A DNA stretch of 64,000 nucleotides, from NCBI GenBank assembly GCA_021151695.1, contig JAGKWU010000009.1, positions 243,042-307,041 of the forward strand. Direction: 5' to 3'. Made by a program: the position numbers and the translations under genes. Below are positions 49,656 to 59,164 of this stretch, piece by piece. Origin of the DNA: Cellvibrionaceae bacterium. GTDB taxonomy: Bacteria > Pseudomonadota > Gammaproteobacteria > Pseudomonadales > Cellvibrionaceae. Position 1 is the stretch's first letter, and each line of letters begins with the position of its first letter. The notes beneath the pieces are model-generated. The model saw nothing but the letters and a program-made list of their open reading frames with translations. It had not been told where the DNA came from and made no database searches.

Positions 49656-51062
49656 CTAACTCGCTTGCGCCGCATTCACCTTGAGAATCAGGTTGAGCTG
49701 GTTGTGGATGAGCTTGAAATCCTCAAACTGGCGGGCATCCAGGGCGCTGCCGTCACCGTCGGCATAGACTATTGCCACCAGGCGCTTGTCGATTTTCAGG
49801 GGCGCCAACATAAGGTCACCTTTGGTGGTGAGCACGCCAAGTGCTCCCATGCTTTTCGGCGTTTTGGCATGCTGGTGCCAGAGCGGGTTCTGATTGCAGA
49901 GGAACTCGTGCAGCAGCTCACCCTTGGTAAGTTTGTCCAGCTCAATGCGCACATGCTGCCGCCAAATGGAGGTGCCGCGGCCAGCTACATAGCGGATATC
50001 CAGTGATTTTGCCTTGTAATCCAGCATAGAAATGGTCACCCGCGGTATGCCCGAGCCTTCATGCAGGGCGGCAACCGAACACTGCATGATTTTGGACAAA
50101 TCGCCCCCCTCAAACATGATTTTGTGGATCTGATTCAGATGCTGCTGGAACTCATAGCCATTGCGCTCCTTGGGTGCATCCAGCGCCTCTTCTTCCGCTG
50201 GGTCGGGCATAGCCTGCAACAATACCTCCACCCCGTAACTCTTGGCGATTACTGCCGCCTCTTCCGCCATTAAGGCGACTTGCTTTTTAGCTGCCTCGGG
50301 TGTGATTTCGCAGAGTCCGGCAATCTGGCTGTAAATTCGCTGCATCTCCGGCGAATTCATACCTTTGTGGATGTATTTGGTTAGTTCGTTACCGAGGTTG
50401 ACAGCGCGCGCGACCGCGCTGGGGCGCGCCCTTTCCTCCGCTGCCTCGCGCACCAACTCACCCAGGCTCCACTCTTTGATCAGGTTGCGATTAATTTGGC
50501 TGATATCCACACCCAGGTACTTAAGGGCAATGGCGGTTTCATCCCCCGGCTGCAAATCGCGCTCGGTGACAAACTGCTCTGCCGCCTCGCGCCCTGTGGA
50601 CAGCAGTGCCAGCTCGCCAATATTGCGCAAGAGCGCCGCGATAAAAACTTGCTCCTTATATTCGCCGCTCAGGTAGGGGACCAGGGCTTTGGCCTGGACG
50701 GCGGCGTGGAAGGATTTGGCCAGCCGTTGAATGAGCAGGTCTCGCGGCTTTCCCTTAAGGAAGCTGTCGATCAATGTGGTGGCCAGAGTGATGTTTTTGA
50801 GGTTGTCAAAACCCAGCTGGACTATGGCGCGCGATACCGTGCGTATTGGCATCAGGCTGCGGTTGTAGTGAATGGAGTTGGCGATTTTGAGCACTTTAGA
50901 GGTGAGGTCGGCATCGCGGAGGATAATTTTGGTGAGGTCATCAGCGCGACATTCGTCATTGTCGCTCAGCTCGCAGATATCGCGGACAACAGAATTCAGC
51001 GTGGGCAACTCCTGATCAGAAAGAACTCTTATCCAGGCGTCGAGCCCGCGGATTTCACTCAT
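49656..51062 (-). CDS. HDOD-domain signalling protein with GAF-like C-terminus
   Basis: 468 residues. The HDOD domain (about 15-225) shows LPTLNSVVRDICEL, DLTSKVLKIANSIHYN and AIVQLGFDNLKNITLATTLID. The C-terminal part (about 300-460) looks like a GAF domain: QIHKIMFEGGDLSKIMQCSVAALHEGSGIPRVTISML ... LMLAPLKIDKRLVAIVYADG. HDOD proteins lack the HD catalytic pair and act as signalling scaffolds for c-di-GMP, chemotaxis or stress. The output here is unknown. Confidence 0.82.
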   Translation of the reverse strand: MSEIRGLDAWIRVLSDQELPTLNSVVRDICELSDNDECRADDLTKIILRDADLTSKVLKIANSIHYNRSLMPIRTVSRAIVQLGFDNLKNITLATTLIDSFLKGKPRDLLIQRLAKSFHAAVQAKALVPYLSGEYKEQVFIAALLRNIGELALLSTGREAAEQFVTERDLQPGDETAIALKYLGVDISQINRNLIKEWSLGELVREAAEERARPSAVARAVNLGNELTKYIHKGMNSPEMQRIYSQIAGLCEITPEAAKKQVALMAEEAAVIAKSYGVEVLLQAMPDPAEEEALDAPKERNGYEFQQHLNQIHKIMFEGGDLSKIMQCSVAALHEGSGIPRVTISMLDYKAKSLDIRYVAGRGTSIWRQHVRIELDKLTKGELLHEFLCNQNPLWHQHAKTPKSMGALGVLTTKGDLMLAPLKIDKRLVAIVYADGDGSALDARQFEDFKLIHNQLNLILKVNAAQAS

Positions 51063-51205
51063 AATGGCAACCGTTAATTATTGTTAAGCTGTAGAGGTTA
51101 CTTGAGTCTAGATCAGGCTGGCGCTTCAGGTAGCTAAAGCAACCAATAAGTTGAGGGAAAGTGGCAAAAAGTCTTTGATGGTTGGCTGAAACTGGATTTC
51201 AGCTA

Positions 51206-51234
51206 TAAAAAAACCCGGCCAAAGCCGGGTTTTT
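51206..51234 (-). terminator. Rho-independent terminator after rpmG
   Basis: ACCCGGC-CAAA-GCCGGGT with eight A on the plus side, giving a U-run for the minus-strand ribosomal-protein transcript. Confidence 0.92.
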
Positions 51235-51254
51235 CGCGCAGCAAACCAAGTGGA

Positions 51255-51410
51255 TTACTTGATTTTGCCTTCTTTGTAGACAACATGCTTGCGAACAACG
51301 GGATCGTATTTTTTGATCTCCATTTTCTCAGGCATGGTGCGCTTGTTTTTGTCGGTAGTGTAGAAGTGACCAGTACCGGCGCTTGAGTTAAGACGGATTT
51401 TATCGCGCAT
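51255..51410 (-). CDS. rpmG: 50S ribosomal protein L33
   Basis: 51 residues, read directly from the sequence: MRDKIRLNSSAGTGHFYTTD through to YKEGKIK. AGGAG precedes the ATG by seven bases. This is the zinc-independent form without CxxC pairs. It follows rpmB by 14 bases in the usual rpmB-rpmG operon. Confidence 0.96.
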   Translation of the reverse strand: MRDKIRLNSSAGTGHFYTTDKNKRTMPEKMEIKKYDPVVRKHVVYKEGKIK

Positions 51411-51424
51411 GATGTGCTCCTAAA

Positions 51425-51661
51425 TTAAACTTTGTGGCCGTTGGCGCGAACGTCAACCAGTACAGCGTCAATGCCGCGCTTGTCGATTACGCGCATGCCC
51501 TTGGCAGAAACGCGCAGGGTCACAAAACGCTTCTCAGCTTCTACCCAGAAACGGTGAGAGTGCAGGTTTGGCAGAAAACGACGTTTGGTGTGGTTTTTTG
51601 CGTGAGATACATTGTTACCAGTAATGGGACGCTTGCCGGTAACTTGACATACTTTAGACAT
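51425..51661 (-). CDS. rpmB: 50S ribosomal protein L28
   Basis: 78 residues with the family pattern KVCQVTGKRPITGNNVSHA, KNHTKRRFLPNLH and RVIDKRGIDAVL. GAGG lies before the ATG. It is the first gene of rpmB-rpmG. Confidence 0.97.
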   Translation of the reverse strand: MSKVCQVTGKRPITGNNVSHAKNHTKRRFLPNLHSHRFWVEAEKRFVTLRVSAKGMRVIDKRGIDAVLVDVRANGHKV

Positions 51662-51989
51662 TCTATTGCCTCATTAAAAATCAAAGCGCTAAGCTGGCCC
51701 GTTAAAGCCGGCAGCGCTGGGAGCCGTAAACACAGGCTAACAACCAGCTCAGCGCACGTTGTAAGCAGCCTATTCTTTTCTGAAAATCTCTTTTCAAGAT
51801 CGCGGCCAGAAGTGGGGTTGGTCAGGTCAACTGTGGTAGAAAACCCGCGTCGGGAACAGCTGTTTCAGACGCTCGCAACAACCCTGCCGCAAAGAGCCGC
51901 GTTTTATACCAAAACAGCCCTCCAATAGCAACGACTAGCTGTTTTTTTAGCCAAAAAAAGTGCGATTTTGTCATGTAGCTACCTTTGCG
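51662..51989. other. Intergenic region between radC and rpmB
   Basis: 328 bases with no credible gene. It must hold the rpmBG promoter, but no clear sigma-70 pair was picked out. A short frame reading into it from the plus strand is antisense to rpmB and not coding-like. Confidence 0.5.
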
Positions 51990-52664
51990 CTACAAAAGGC
52001 CGCGCTCCGCAAAGGAAACCACCTCGCCTTCGCCCACCACCATATGATCAATCACCCGCACCCCCACCAGGTCCAGTGCTGCTTGTAGCTTGCCGGTGAT
52101 ATGACGATCCGCCGAGCTGGGCTCCGCCACCCCCGAAGGATGGTTGTGGGCGAATATGACGGCGGCTGCATTACGCGCTAGCGCCTGCTTGACCACCTCG
52201 CGCGGATACACAGGAGAGGTATCAATAGTGCCAAAGAAGAGCTCATCGTAAGCGATTAACCTGTGCTGATTGTCGAGGAAAAGCGCGGCGAAGACTTCGC
52301 GGTTCTGGTGGCGCAGCTGGGCGCTCAGGTATTGGCGTACCAGGCCGGGGCTGGTAAGTGTATCGCCGCTTTGCAGGCTGGCCGATAAATGCCGGCGGGC
52401 CATCTCAAGCACAGCCTGGAGTTGGGCATATTTGGCTGTGCCTAGTCCGAGCCCGCGGCAGAAGTCATCCTGGGATGCCTCCAGCAGTTGCCGAAGCCCG
52501 CCATATTGCTGGAGTAATTCGCGTGCGAGGTCGACGGCAGATTTGCCGGCACAGCCAGTGCGCAGGAAGATAGCGAGCAGTTCGGCGTCGGACAGTGCTC
52601 GAGGGCCTTGGGCCAGGAGTTTTTCGCGGGGACGTTCGGCCAGCGGCCAATGGGCAATAGACAT
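51990..52664 (-). CDS. radC: RadC-family JAB/MPN-domain protein
   Basis: 224 residues. The N-terminal helix-hairpin-helix part reads PREKLLAQGPRALSDAELLAIFLRTGCAGKSAVDLA. The C-terminal JAMM metal motif reads FAHNHPSGVAEPSSADRHIT. The biochemical role of RadC is unsettled; it is not a proven repair enzyme. It is divergent from coaBC as in E. coli and Pseudomonas. Confidence 0.94.
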   Translation of the reverse strand: MSIAHWPLAERPREKLLAQGPRALSDAELLAIFLRTGCAGKSAVDLARELLQQYGGLRQLLEASQDDFCRGLGLGTAKYAQLQAVLEMARRHLSASLQSGDTLTSPGLVRQYLSAQLRHQNREVFAALFLDNQHRLIAYDELFFGTIDTSPVYPREVVKQALARNAAAVIFAHNHPSGVAEPSSADRHITGKLQAALDLVGVRVIDHMVVGEGEVVSFAERGLL

Positions 52665-52892
52665 AGGACTCTCCGTGTCAGTGATAGGTTTACATCCCTG
52701 GATTTACATTAACAGGTGCGGGCGCAGCATGGCGGTTGGGCATTTATTCGTCAAGTCTGGCATTGGCCGCGGAATTTGTGCGCCAGCGCGAGGACTTTCG
52801 CGCGCCGCACAAGTTGGCAGTGCGCTACAATTCAACTTTTCGGATTCTCCCTAATTGATGTGTGCTGGTGGGCAGTTTATGGGTTGCTTTTT

Positions 52893-54110
52893 ATGAGTTC
52901 GTTGCGCAACAAACAAATTCTGCTGGGCGTTACCGGCGGTATAGCAGCCTATAAAAGTGCTGACCTGGTGCGCCGGCTGCAGGATGCCGGTGCCAGCGTG
53001 CGTGTGGTGATGACCAAGGCAGCCCAGGAATTTATCACACCGCTTACCATGCAGGCGCTGTCCGGGTTTCCGGTTCATACAACACTCCTGGACCCGGAAG
53101 CCGAAGCTGGTATGGGGCATATACAATTGGCGCGCTGGGCGGATCTGGTGTTGATCGCCCCGGCCAGCGCTGATTTTATGGCGCGCCTGAGCCAGGGTAT
53201 GGGTGATGATTTGCTCACTACTGTCTGCCTCGCGACTGCTGCGCCCATCGCCGTCGCACCGGCCATGAATCAGGGGATGTGGCATAGCGAAAGCACGCAA
53301 GACAACCTCAGCTTGTTGGCCAAGCGCAAGGTTCATATTTTCGGCCCTGCAGCGGGTGGTCAGGCCTGCGGTGATGTGGGGCTCGGCCGCATGCTGGAGC
53401 CTCTACAATTGGTAGAGGCTGCTTCCGGTTTATTCCAGAGTGGGGCTTTGGCTGGCAAAAGAGTCGTCATTACCGCCGGTCCAACCCGCGAAGCCATAGA
53501 TCCCGTGCGTTACATCAGCAATTACAGTTCGGGCAAAATGGGCTACGCGCTGGCGCAAGCCGCTATGGAAGCGGGCGCGCAAACTGTGTTGATCAGCGGT
53601 CCGGTTAATGTGCCAACGCCCGAGCGGGTCGAGCTAATCAAGGTGACCAGTGCGCAAGAAATGCTGGACGCCAGCTTGGCGCAGGCCGAAGGTTGCGATC
53701 TCTTTATTGCTGCCGCTGCTGTGGCAGACTATCGCCCGGCCCGGATTGCTGAGCAGAAGATCAAAAAGGGCGGCGAGGACGAACTTGTCCTCAAGCTAAT
53801 AAAAAATCCGGATATAGTCGCCAGCATAGCCTCTCTGCCGCAGCGCCCGTTCACGGTGGGCTTTGCTGCCGAAAGTGAGCAGCTTCTGGAACATGCCCGC
53901 GCCAAGCTTGTGCGCAAAAATCTGGATCTGGTGATTGCCAATGACATCACGGCTGAAGGTATTGGTTTTAACAGCGAAGACAATGCAGTAACTATAGTGA
54001 GTCATGCGCAAGAGATAACGCTAAGTCAGCGCAGTAAACAGCAGTTAGCGCGCGAGTTGATTGCCCACATAGCGCAACTGGTGTCTGGAAATAATGGTGA
54101 GCTGCCATAA
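52893..54110 (+). CDS. coaBC: Bifunctional phosphopantothenoylcysteine decarboxylase / phosphopantothenate-cysteine ligase
   Basis: 405 residues from the ATG of MSSLRNKQILLGVTGGIAAYKS, the family's standard start; the longer frame runs back through non-coding sequence. The CoaC half shows VLIAPASADFMARL and PAMNQGMWH. The CoaB half shows VVITAGPTREAIDPVRYIS, SSGKMGYALA and AAAVADYRP. Both steps belong to coenzyme A synthesis, complementing coaD elsewhere in the window. The next gene is algC; dut, which usually intervenes, is absent. Confidence 0.95.
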   Translation: MSSLRNKQILLGVTGGIAAYKSADLVRRLQDAGASVRVVMTKAAQEFITPLTMQALSGFPVHTTLLDPEAEAGMGHIQLARWADLVLIAPASADFMARLSQGMGDDLLTTVCLATAAPIAVAPAMNQGMWHSESTQDNLSLLAKRKVHIFGPAAGGQACGDVGLGRMLEPLQLVEAASGLFQSGALAGKRVVITAGPTREAIDPVRYISNYSSGKMGYALAQAAMEAGAQTVLISGPVNVPTPERVELIKVTSAQEMLDASLAQAEGCDLFIAAAAVADYRPARIAEQKIKKGGEDELVLKLIKNPDIVASIASLPQRPFTVGFAAESEQLLEHARAKLVRKNLDLVIANDITAEGIGFNSEDNAVTIVSHAQEITLSQRSKQQLARELIAHIAQLVSGNNGELP

Positions 54111-54176
54111 TCAGCGCAAAACGCCAGCATGAAAATCTTCATCATAACAACTGCCCTAACCACCTAAGGGGACATT

Positions 54177-56693
54177 GTGGACGAGCTTGATAAGAAACCT
54201 TCCAAACCTGTTATACCCATAATTACTGCTCCCGCCGCGTCCGGCTCCCGCGCCGCTGCGCGCGCGCAAGAACAGGCCAAGCGCAGGGCGCAGCAGCAAC
54301 AGCGTCTACTGTTTATGTTGATTGGCGCTGCGGTGGTATTGAATCTGGTGTTAGGTTATTTCTTGCACGACCTTATGGTGACGAATGTCAGCCGCGCACA
54401 AGAGCAGCAGTTGATTGAGCAGGAGTTGGGGCGTGCGGTTACCCGATCCCAAGCCTTTCTTGCTGAAAACCAGGCGAAACTGGATGAGCTGGCTAAAAAT
54501 ACGGCGGTCATTGAGGCATTGCAGACCCAGAATAGCGATGCCCAGACGGTGGTAAAAAGTTCGTTTAGCGGCCAGTTTGAAGAATTGGTGGATTTAAAGA
54601 TTATCCCCGCTGGCACAGAGGATCTTGCGGAGGGGCCAGCCCCCATCCGTTTTGCAGAGCTGGATGTTATTCGCCGCGCCGCGCGCGGTGAGCGCCCCAA
54701 GGCGGAAGCTGCCCGTATCGATGAAAACTGGCAGGTTAACTTTGTCAGTCCGGTAATCGCTACCGAGGGTCAGCCGGCGGTGGGCGTGTTGATGCTCACC
54801 CTAACCACCAAAAAATTGCAAAAAAGCCTGGCAGTGCAAGACGTGGTTCTGGGTGAAACCCTTGTCCAACAAAAATTCGCCAATTCCGCAGCGCTCAATA
54901 TTGTGCGCATAGGTACAGGGTCCGGTGTTCCAAGTCAGGAAAGGACCATCCCGGCGAGCAACTGGCAGGTCAAATACTCCCCCTCCCAGCAATTGATCCT
55001 GCGTGCCGAGGAGCCGCCCACTCTCTGGCTGCTCGCGATTTGCGGCAGCAGTGTACTTAGCCTGGTGCTGGCCCTGGTGCTCAGTCGCAGCCGTCTGCTG
55101 ATCAAAAAAGAGGTGGAGGCACCCGTTGCACCTGCGGTTATCGATGCCAGCAAAATTGCTGAAGTTGCTGCATCCGTAGAGGCGACACCCAGCACGCTGT
55201 ACCAAACCCAGGATATTCTCGATGTAGCCGTCATCGATGAAGATGAAAACATTCTCGGCTTGAAAGACAGTAAACGCCGCGCCCAACCCGCCGCCCAGGC
55301 GCAGGACATGGATGAGGCGGAGGTGCCCGCCCATATTTTCCGGTCCTACGATATACGTGGTGTGGTTGGCAAAGACCTGACGGTAGATCTGGCAGAAAAA
55401 ATTGGCCAGGCGGTGGGCAGTGAAGCCCTGGATCAGGGTGAAACAGCGTTGATAGTTGCACGGGACGGTCGCAGCCATAGCCAGGAACTGACCAGCGCCC
55501 TGATCAGCGGCATCCTCAGCACCGGCTGTAATGTGGTGAACGTTGGTTTGGTGCCTACACCGGTAATGTATTTCGCCACTTACCATTTTGATGATGTGCG
55601 CAGCGGTGTCATGGTGACTGCCAGCCACAACCCGCGTGAGTACAACGGCTTTAAGGTGGTCATCAACAACAATGCCCTGGCCGACGAAGCGGTGAGCGAA
55701 CTGCGCAACCGTATACTTCGCCGTCGTATCCACCAGGGGCTGGGTGAAGAGATGTTCCGCGAAATAGTGCCTCACTATATAGAGCGCATCTTCTCCGACG
55801 TGGCCCTGGCGGGCGATGTTCATCTGGTTGTCGACGCCGGCAACGCCGTGCCTGGCCTGGTGGCGCCCCAGCTGTTTGAGGAATTGGGTTGCCAGGTCAC
55901 ACCGCTCTATTGCGATCTGGATGGCAGCTTCCCCAACCATGATCCGGATCCTACTCAGGAGCACAACCTTTTGGCCTTAACCGAGAAGGTCAAAGAAGTG
56001 GGCGCCGATTTGGGTGTGGCTTTTGATGGCGATGGCGATCGCCTCGTGGTCGTTACTCCCAAAGGCGATATCATCTGGCCTGATCGCTTGCTTATGCTCT
56101 TCGCCAAAGACGTGTTGGCGCGTAATCCGGGCGCGGATGTGCTTTTCGACGTGAAATGTTCGCGCCAGCTAAACCAGGTCATCAGTGGCTACGGCGGTCG
56201 TCCCATCATGTGGAAAACCGGCCACTCGCCCATGAAAGCCAAGATGGTGGAGACAGGGGCACTTATCGGCGGTGAATATTCCGGTCATATTTTTATCAAA
56301 GATCGCTGGTACGGTTTCGACGACGGCATCTACGCCATGGCGCGGCTGCTCGAAATCATCACCCTACGCGACCAGAATATCGACGATATTTTTGCCGCTT
56401 TCCCGCAGTTGGTGATCACGCCCGAAATCAAAGTGCCAGTACCTGATGCGACCAAGTTCGAGCTGATAAAGAAATTAGCTGAACAGGGCGATTTCCAAAA
56501 TGCTAATATCACCAGCATTGACGGTATCCGCGTGGATTACAGCAAAGGCTGGGGCCTGGTGCGTGCCTCCAACACCTCACCGGCGCTCACCTTGCGCTTC
56601 GAGGCGGAGACCGAGGAAGCGCTCGGCATCATCCAACAAATCTTCAAACGGGAGCTGCTTAAAGTCGACAGCAGTCTCGCCCTGAATTTTTAA
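54177..56693 (+). CDS. algC: Phosphomannomutase/phosphoglucomutase with large membrane-anchored N-terminal region
   Basis: 838 residues from a GTG with AGGGG six bases upstream. The C-terminal half (about 385-838) is a complete AlgC-type mutase: AHIFRSYDIRGVVGKDL, active serine in TASHNPREYNGFKV, metal loop FDGDGDRL and sugar loop GGEYSGHI. The N-terminal 385 residues hold a span at about 43-66, a presumed periplasmic domain and a second span at about 283-305, followed by a variable linker. The mutase would face the cytoplasm and supplies precursors for polysaccharide and LPS. Confidence 0.9.
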   Translation: MDELDKKPSKPVIPIITAPAASGSRAAARAQEQAKRRAQQQQRLLFMLIGAAVVLNLVLGYFLHDLMVTNVSRAQEQQLIEQELGRAVTRSQAFLAENQAKLDELAKNTAVIEALQTQNSDAQTVVKSSFSGQFEELVDLKIIPAGTEDLAEGPAPIRFAELDVIRRAARGERPKAEAARIDENWQVNFVSPVIATEGQPAVGVLMLTLTTKKLQKSLAVQDVVLGETLVQQKFANSAALNIVRIGTGSGVPSQERTIPASNWQVKYSPSQQLILRAEEPPTLWLLAICGSSVLSLVLALVLSRSRLLIKKEVEAPVAPAVIDASKIAEVAASVEATPSTLYQTQDILDVAVIDEDENILGLKDSKRRAQPAAQAQDMDEAEVPAHIFRSYDIRGVVGKDLTVDLAEKIGQAVGSEALDQGETALIVARDGRSHSQELTSALISGILSTGCNVVNVGLVPTPVMYFATYHFDDVRSGVMVTASHNPREYNGFKVVINNNALADEAVSELRNRILRRRIHQGLGEEMFREIVPHYIERIFSDVALAGDVHLVVDAGNAVPGLVAPQLFEELGCQVTPLYCDLDGSFPNHDPDPTQEHNLLALTEKVKEVGADLGVAFDGDGDRLVVVTPKGDIIWPDRLLMLFAKDVLARNPGADVLFDVKCSRQLNQVISGYGGRPIMWKTGHSPMKAKMVETGALIGGEYSGHIFIKDRWYGFDDGIYAMARLLEIITLRDQNIDDIFAAFPQLVITPEIKVPVPDATKFELIKKLAEQGDFQNANITSIDGIRVDYSKGWGLVRASNTSPALTLRFEAETEEALGIIQQIFKRELLKVDSSLALNF

Positions 56694-56735
56694 TCTGACC
56701 TTAAATTTAATCTAAATAGTTAACAGGAATACACC

Positions 56736-57641
56736 ATGTCACTGAACCGCGATTCAGCGATGAACATCGCCAACGTATTAACCGAAGCCCTGCCCTACAT
56801 CCAGCGTTTTATTGGTAAAACGGTAGTGGTGAAATTTGGCGGTAATGCGATGGAGGGCGAAGCCCTGCAAAACAGTTTTGCGCGCGACATAGTGCTGATG
56901 AAACTGGTAGGTATGAATCCTGTTGTGGTACATGGCGGCGGCCCACAAATTGGCAGCCTGCTGGAAAAACTCAACATCAAATCTGAATTTATCAACGGCA
57001 TGCGCGTGACAGATACCGCCACTATGGATGTTGTGGAAATGGTGCTGGGCGGCACAGTGAACAAACAAATCGTCAGCCTGATCAATCGCAATGGCGGCCA
57101 GGCAATTGGTTTGACCGGTAAAGATGGTCAATTAATTCGCGCGCGTAAACTGACGGTTACGCACAAAACCCCCGAAATGCTCGCACCGGAAATTCTCGAC
57201 ATCGGCCACGTAGGCGAAGTAGCTGGCGTAAATACGGACGTGATCGATATGCTGATCAACAGCAATTTTATTCCCGTAATTGCACCCATTGGTGTTGGCG
57301 CCGATGGTGCGTCCTACAACATTAACGCGGACCTGGTTGCAGGCAAAATCGCCGAAGTGCTGCGCGCCGAAAAATTGATGCTGCTCACCAATGTCTCGGG
57401 ATTGCAAGATAAGCAAGGTAAAGTGCTCACCGGCCTCACCACGGCACAAGTGGATGATCTGATTGCCGATGGCACCATTTATGGCGGTATGTTGCCAAAA
57501 ATCGCCTGCGCCCTGGATGCCGTAAAAGGCGGTTGTACCAGCGCCCATATTGTGGATGGTCGCGTGGAACACGCGGTGTTGCTTGAAATTTTCACCGACG
57601 CCGGCGTGGGAACCTTGATTACGAATAAAATCAAAAAATAA
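56736..57641 (+). CDS. argB: Acetylglutamate kinase
   Basis: 301 residues. Motifs are VVKFGGNAMEGEALQNSFARDIVLMKLVGMNPVVVHGGGPQIG, the NINADLVAGKIAEVL segment and KVLTGLTTAQVDDLI. It phosphorylates N-acetylglutamate in arginine synthesis. An ACAGGAATACACC leader precedes the ATG. The algC-argB order matches pseudomonads. Confidence 0.96.
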   Translation: MSLNRDSAMNIANVLTEALPYIQRFIGKTVVVKFGGNAMEGEALQNSFARDIVLMKLVGMNPVVVHGGGPQIGSLLEKLNIKSEFINGMRVTDTATMDVVEMVLGGTVNKQIVSLINRNGGQAIGLTGKDGQLIRARKLTVTHKTPEMLAPEILDIGHVGEVAGVNTDVIDMLINSNFIPVIAPIGVGADGASYNINADLVAGKIAEVLRAEKLMLLTNVSGLQDKQGKVLTGLTTAQVDDLIADGTIYGGMLPKIACALDAVKGGCTSAHIVDGRVEHAVLLEIFTDAGVGTLITNKIKK

Positions 57642-57790
57642 AGTTGGCAAAACTAAAAAATAAACTTTGCGCCGCGGTGGCGCTCCGGCCAGTGAAGGCT
57701 ATGCTCTAGTACCGAACCAGGTACTGATACAAGTACCGATTATCAAGACGTACCGCTTGTTTAAGAAAACCACGGATCAGGGTGTCATCG

Positions 57791-58414
57791 ATGAGCAAAT
57801 CAGCTACCAAAATATCGCGTCGCCAGCAAATACTGGCGGCGCTGGCCAAAATGCTGGGGGAGAGCCCCGGTGAGCGTATTACTACGGCTGTGCTTGCCTC
57901 TGCTGTAGGTGTATCGGAAGCCGCGCTTTATCGACACTTTCCCAGCAAGACTAAAATGTTTGAAGGTTTGATTGAGTATATCGAGGAAAGTATTTTTTCC
58001 CAGATTGCGCAATTGCAAGCCGAAGAAAAATCCGCGCTTAAACGTTGCGAAAAAATCGTCAATTTAATTCTTCATTTTGCCCAGATAAATCCCGGTCTTT
58101 CGCGATTACTGGTTGGTGATGCACTCACCGGCGAAACAGAGCGGTTGCGTCAGCGTATCGCACAATTTTTTGATCGTATAGAAACTCATTTGAAACAAAT
58201 TTTGCGCGAGGCTGAATTGCGCGATAGTTTGCGCAGCAATATGCCAGTGGCCGCGCTTGCACATCTTTTGATGGCTTATGTCGATGGCTGTATGCTGCAA
58301 TTTGTTCGCAGTGAATTCCAGCGCATGCCCAGCCATCACTGGCAGGAACAGTGGCGAATGATCGTGTCCGAAGTAACTTATGAGGATGAACGCCAGGACC
58401 TTGAGCAGGTGTAA
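57791..58414 (+). CDS. slmA: Nucleoid occlusion factor SlmA (TetR family)
   Basis: 207 residues from the ATG with GGG eight bases upstream; an in-frame GTG three codons earlier is the alternative. The TetR HTH reads RRQQILAALAKML ... ITTAVLASAVGVSEAALYRHFPSKTKMFEGLIEYIEE. The C-terminal part with CMLQFVRSEFQRMP matches SlmA. It blocks FtsZ assembly over the nucleoid. The conserved order slmA-pyrE supports the call. Just upstream lies a cluster of GTACC repeats. Confidence 0.9.
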   Translation: MSKSATKISRRQQILAALAKMLGESPGERITTAVLASAVGVSEAALYRHFPSKTKMFEGLIEYIEESIFSQIAQLQAEEKSALKRCEKIVNLILHFAQINPGLSRLLVGDALTGETERLRQRIAQFFDRIETHLKQILREAELRDSLRSNMPVAALAHLLMAYVDGCMLQFVRSEFQRMPSHHWQEQWRMIVSEVTYEDERQDLEQV

Positions 58415-58440
58415 ATTTTTTTTTTGCGTTACTTGAAAAT

Positions 58441-58468
58441 AAAAAAACCGGCAATGCCGGCTTTTTTA
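58441..58468. terminator. Bidirectional terminator between slmA and the DUF4124-like gene
   Basis: ACCGGC-AAT-GCCGGC flanked by seven A and six T. It overlaps the last codon of the convergent minus-strand gene. Confidence 0.9.
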
Positions 58469-59107
58469 TTGTGGTCCAGAGGACGAGGACTTATTAGCGG
58501 TAATCTCAATAAAACGTTTTTTGTCCTGATCAAATTTATCGGATGCCGCCTGAAATTCGATTTCGCGCTGTTTGATTTGTGCGGTGATATCTTTTTCTTC
58601 AGTGCGTAATGTCTGGATATTTTTCAGCACTTCATCCGAGACTTTTTGACCGTTGCGTTCTATCGCTGCCGCATGGGCTTCCTGATCTTTAAGTTGGGAT
58701 TTTGCGCTCAGCAATGTGGCCTGCAAAATATTGATGTTATTGCGCAGCTCCGCCAGGTTGCGCGCCTTGGCGCCGTCTATATCGGCTACGGCGCTGTAAC
58801 TGCGACGTAATTGCGTATCGATCTTGGCTTGTTCCCTCGCATTTTTGCGCTCTTCGGCAACACGCTCAGCTTCGGATTCCGGCGGGGCGGCAGGTACAAT
58901 CTTGAGCACTTCGCCAGTGGCGGTCACTATTTCATAGCCATTGCGAACATATTGGGGTGGGATGGTTTGCGAGATAACTTTGACTCCACCATCGACTACA
59001 TACCGGTAATAGGTTTTGGGGGCAGCGGCCAAAACTTGTACGCTGGCGGCCAAAAACACGCCGCTTATCATCAAACACTTCAAAAAAAACGCGGATCGCT
59101 GTCTCAT
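58466..59107 (-). CDS. Exported DUF4124-like coiled-coil protein
   Basis: 213 residues. The signal peptide (about 1-28) ends VLAAA. A short beta domain, TYYRYVVDGGVKVISQTIPPQYVRNGYEIV, resembles DUF4124. The rest (about 75-200) is a long charged coiled coil. A second ATG 11 codons in is an alternative start. The function is unknown. It follows pyrE on the minus strand. Confidence 0.65.
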   Translation of the reverse strand: MRQRSAFFLKCLMISGVFLAASVQVLAAAPKTYYRYVVDGGVKVISQTIPPQYVRNGYEIVTATGEVLKIVPAAPPESEAERVAEERKNAREQAKIDTQLRRSYSAVADIDGAKARNLAELRNNINILQATLLSAKSQLKDQEAHAAAIERNGQKVSDEVLKNIQTLRTEEKDITAQIKQREIEFQAASDKFDQDKKRFIEITANKSSSSGPQ

Positions 59108-59164
59108 AAGGTCAAGTCATTTGGGCTAGAGGTTGCGGCGCAGGCGCGCCGCGCCTGCAACCTT

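Noticed and set aside
54801..55964. 387-codon open frame antisense to algC
   Set aside because: It lies wholly opposite a conserved mutase gene, has no ribosome site and its composition mirrors the sense codon bias.
57708..57757. SlmA binding sites (SBS)
   Set aside because: The GTACC units do not match the GTGAGTACTCAC consensus, and SlmA is not known to regulate its own promoter.
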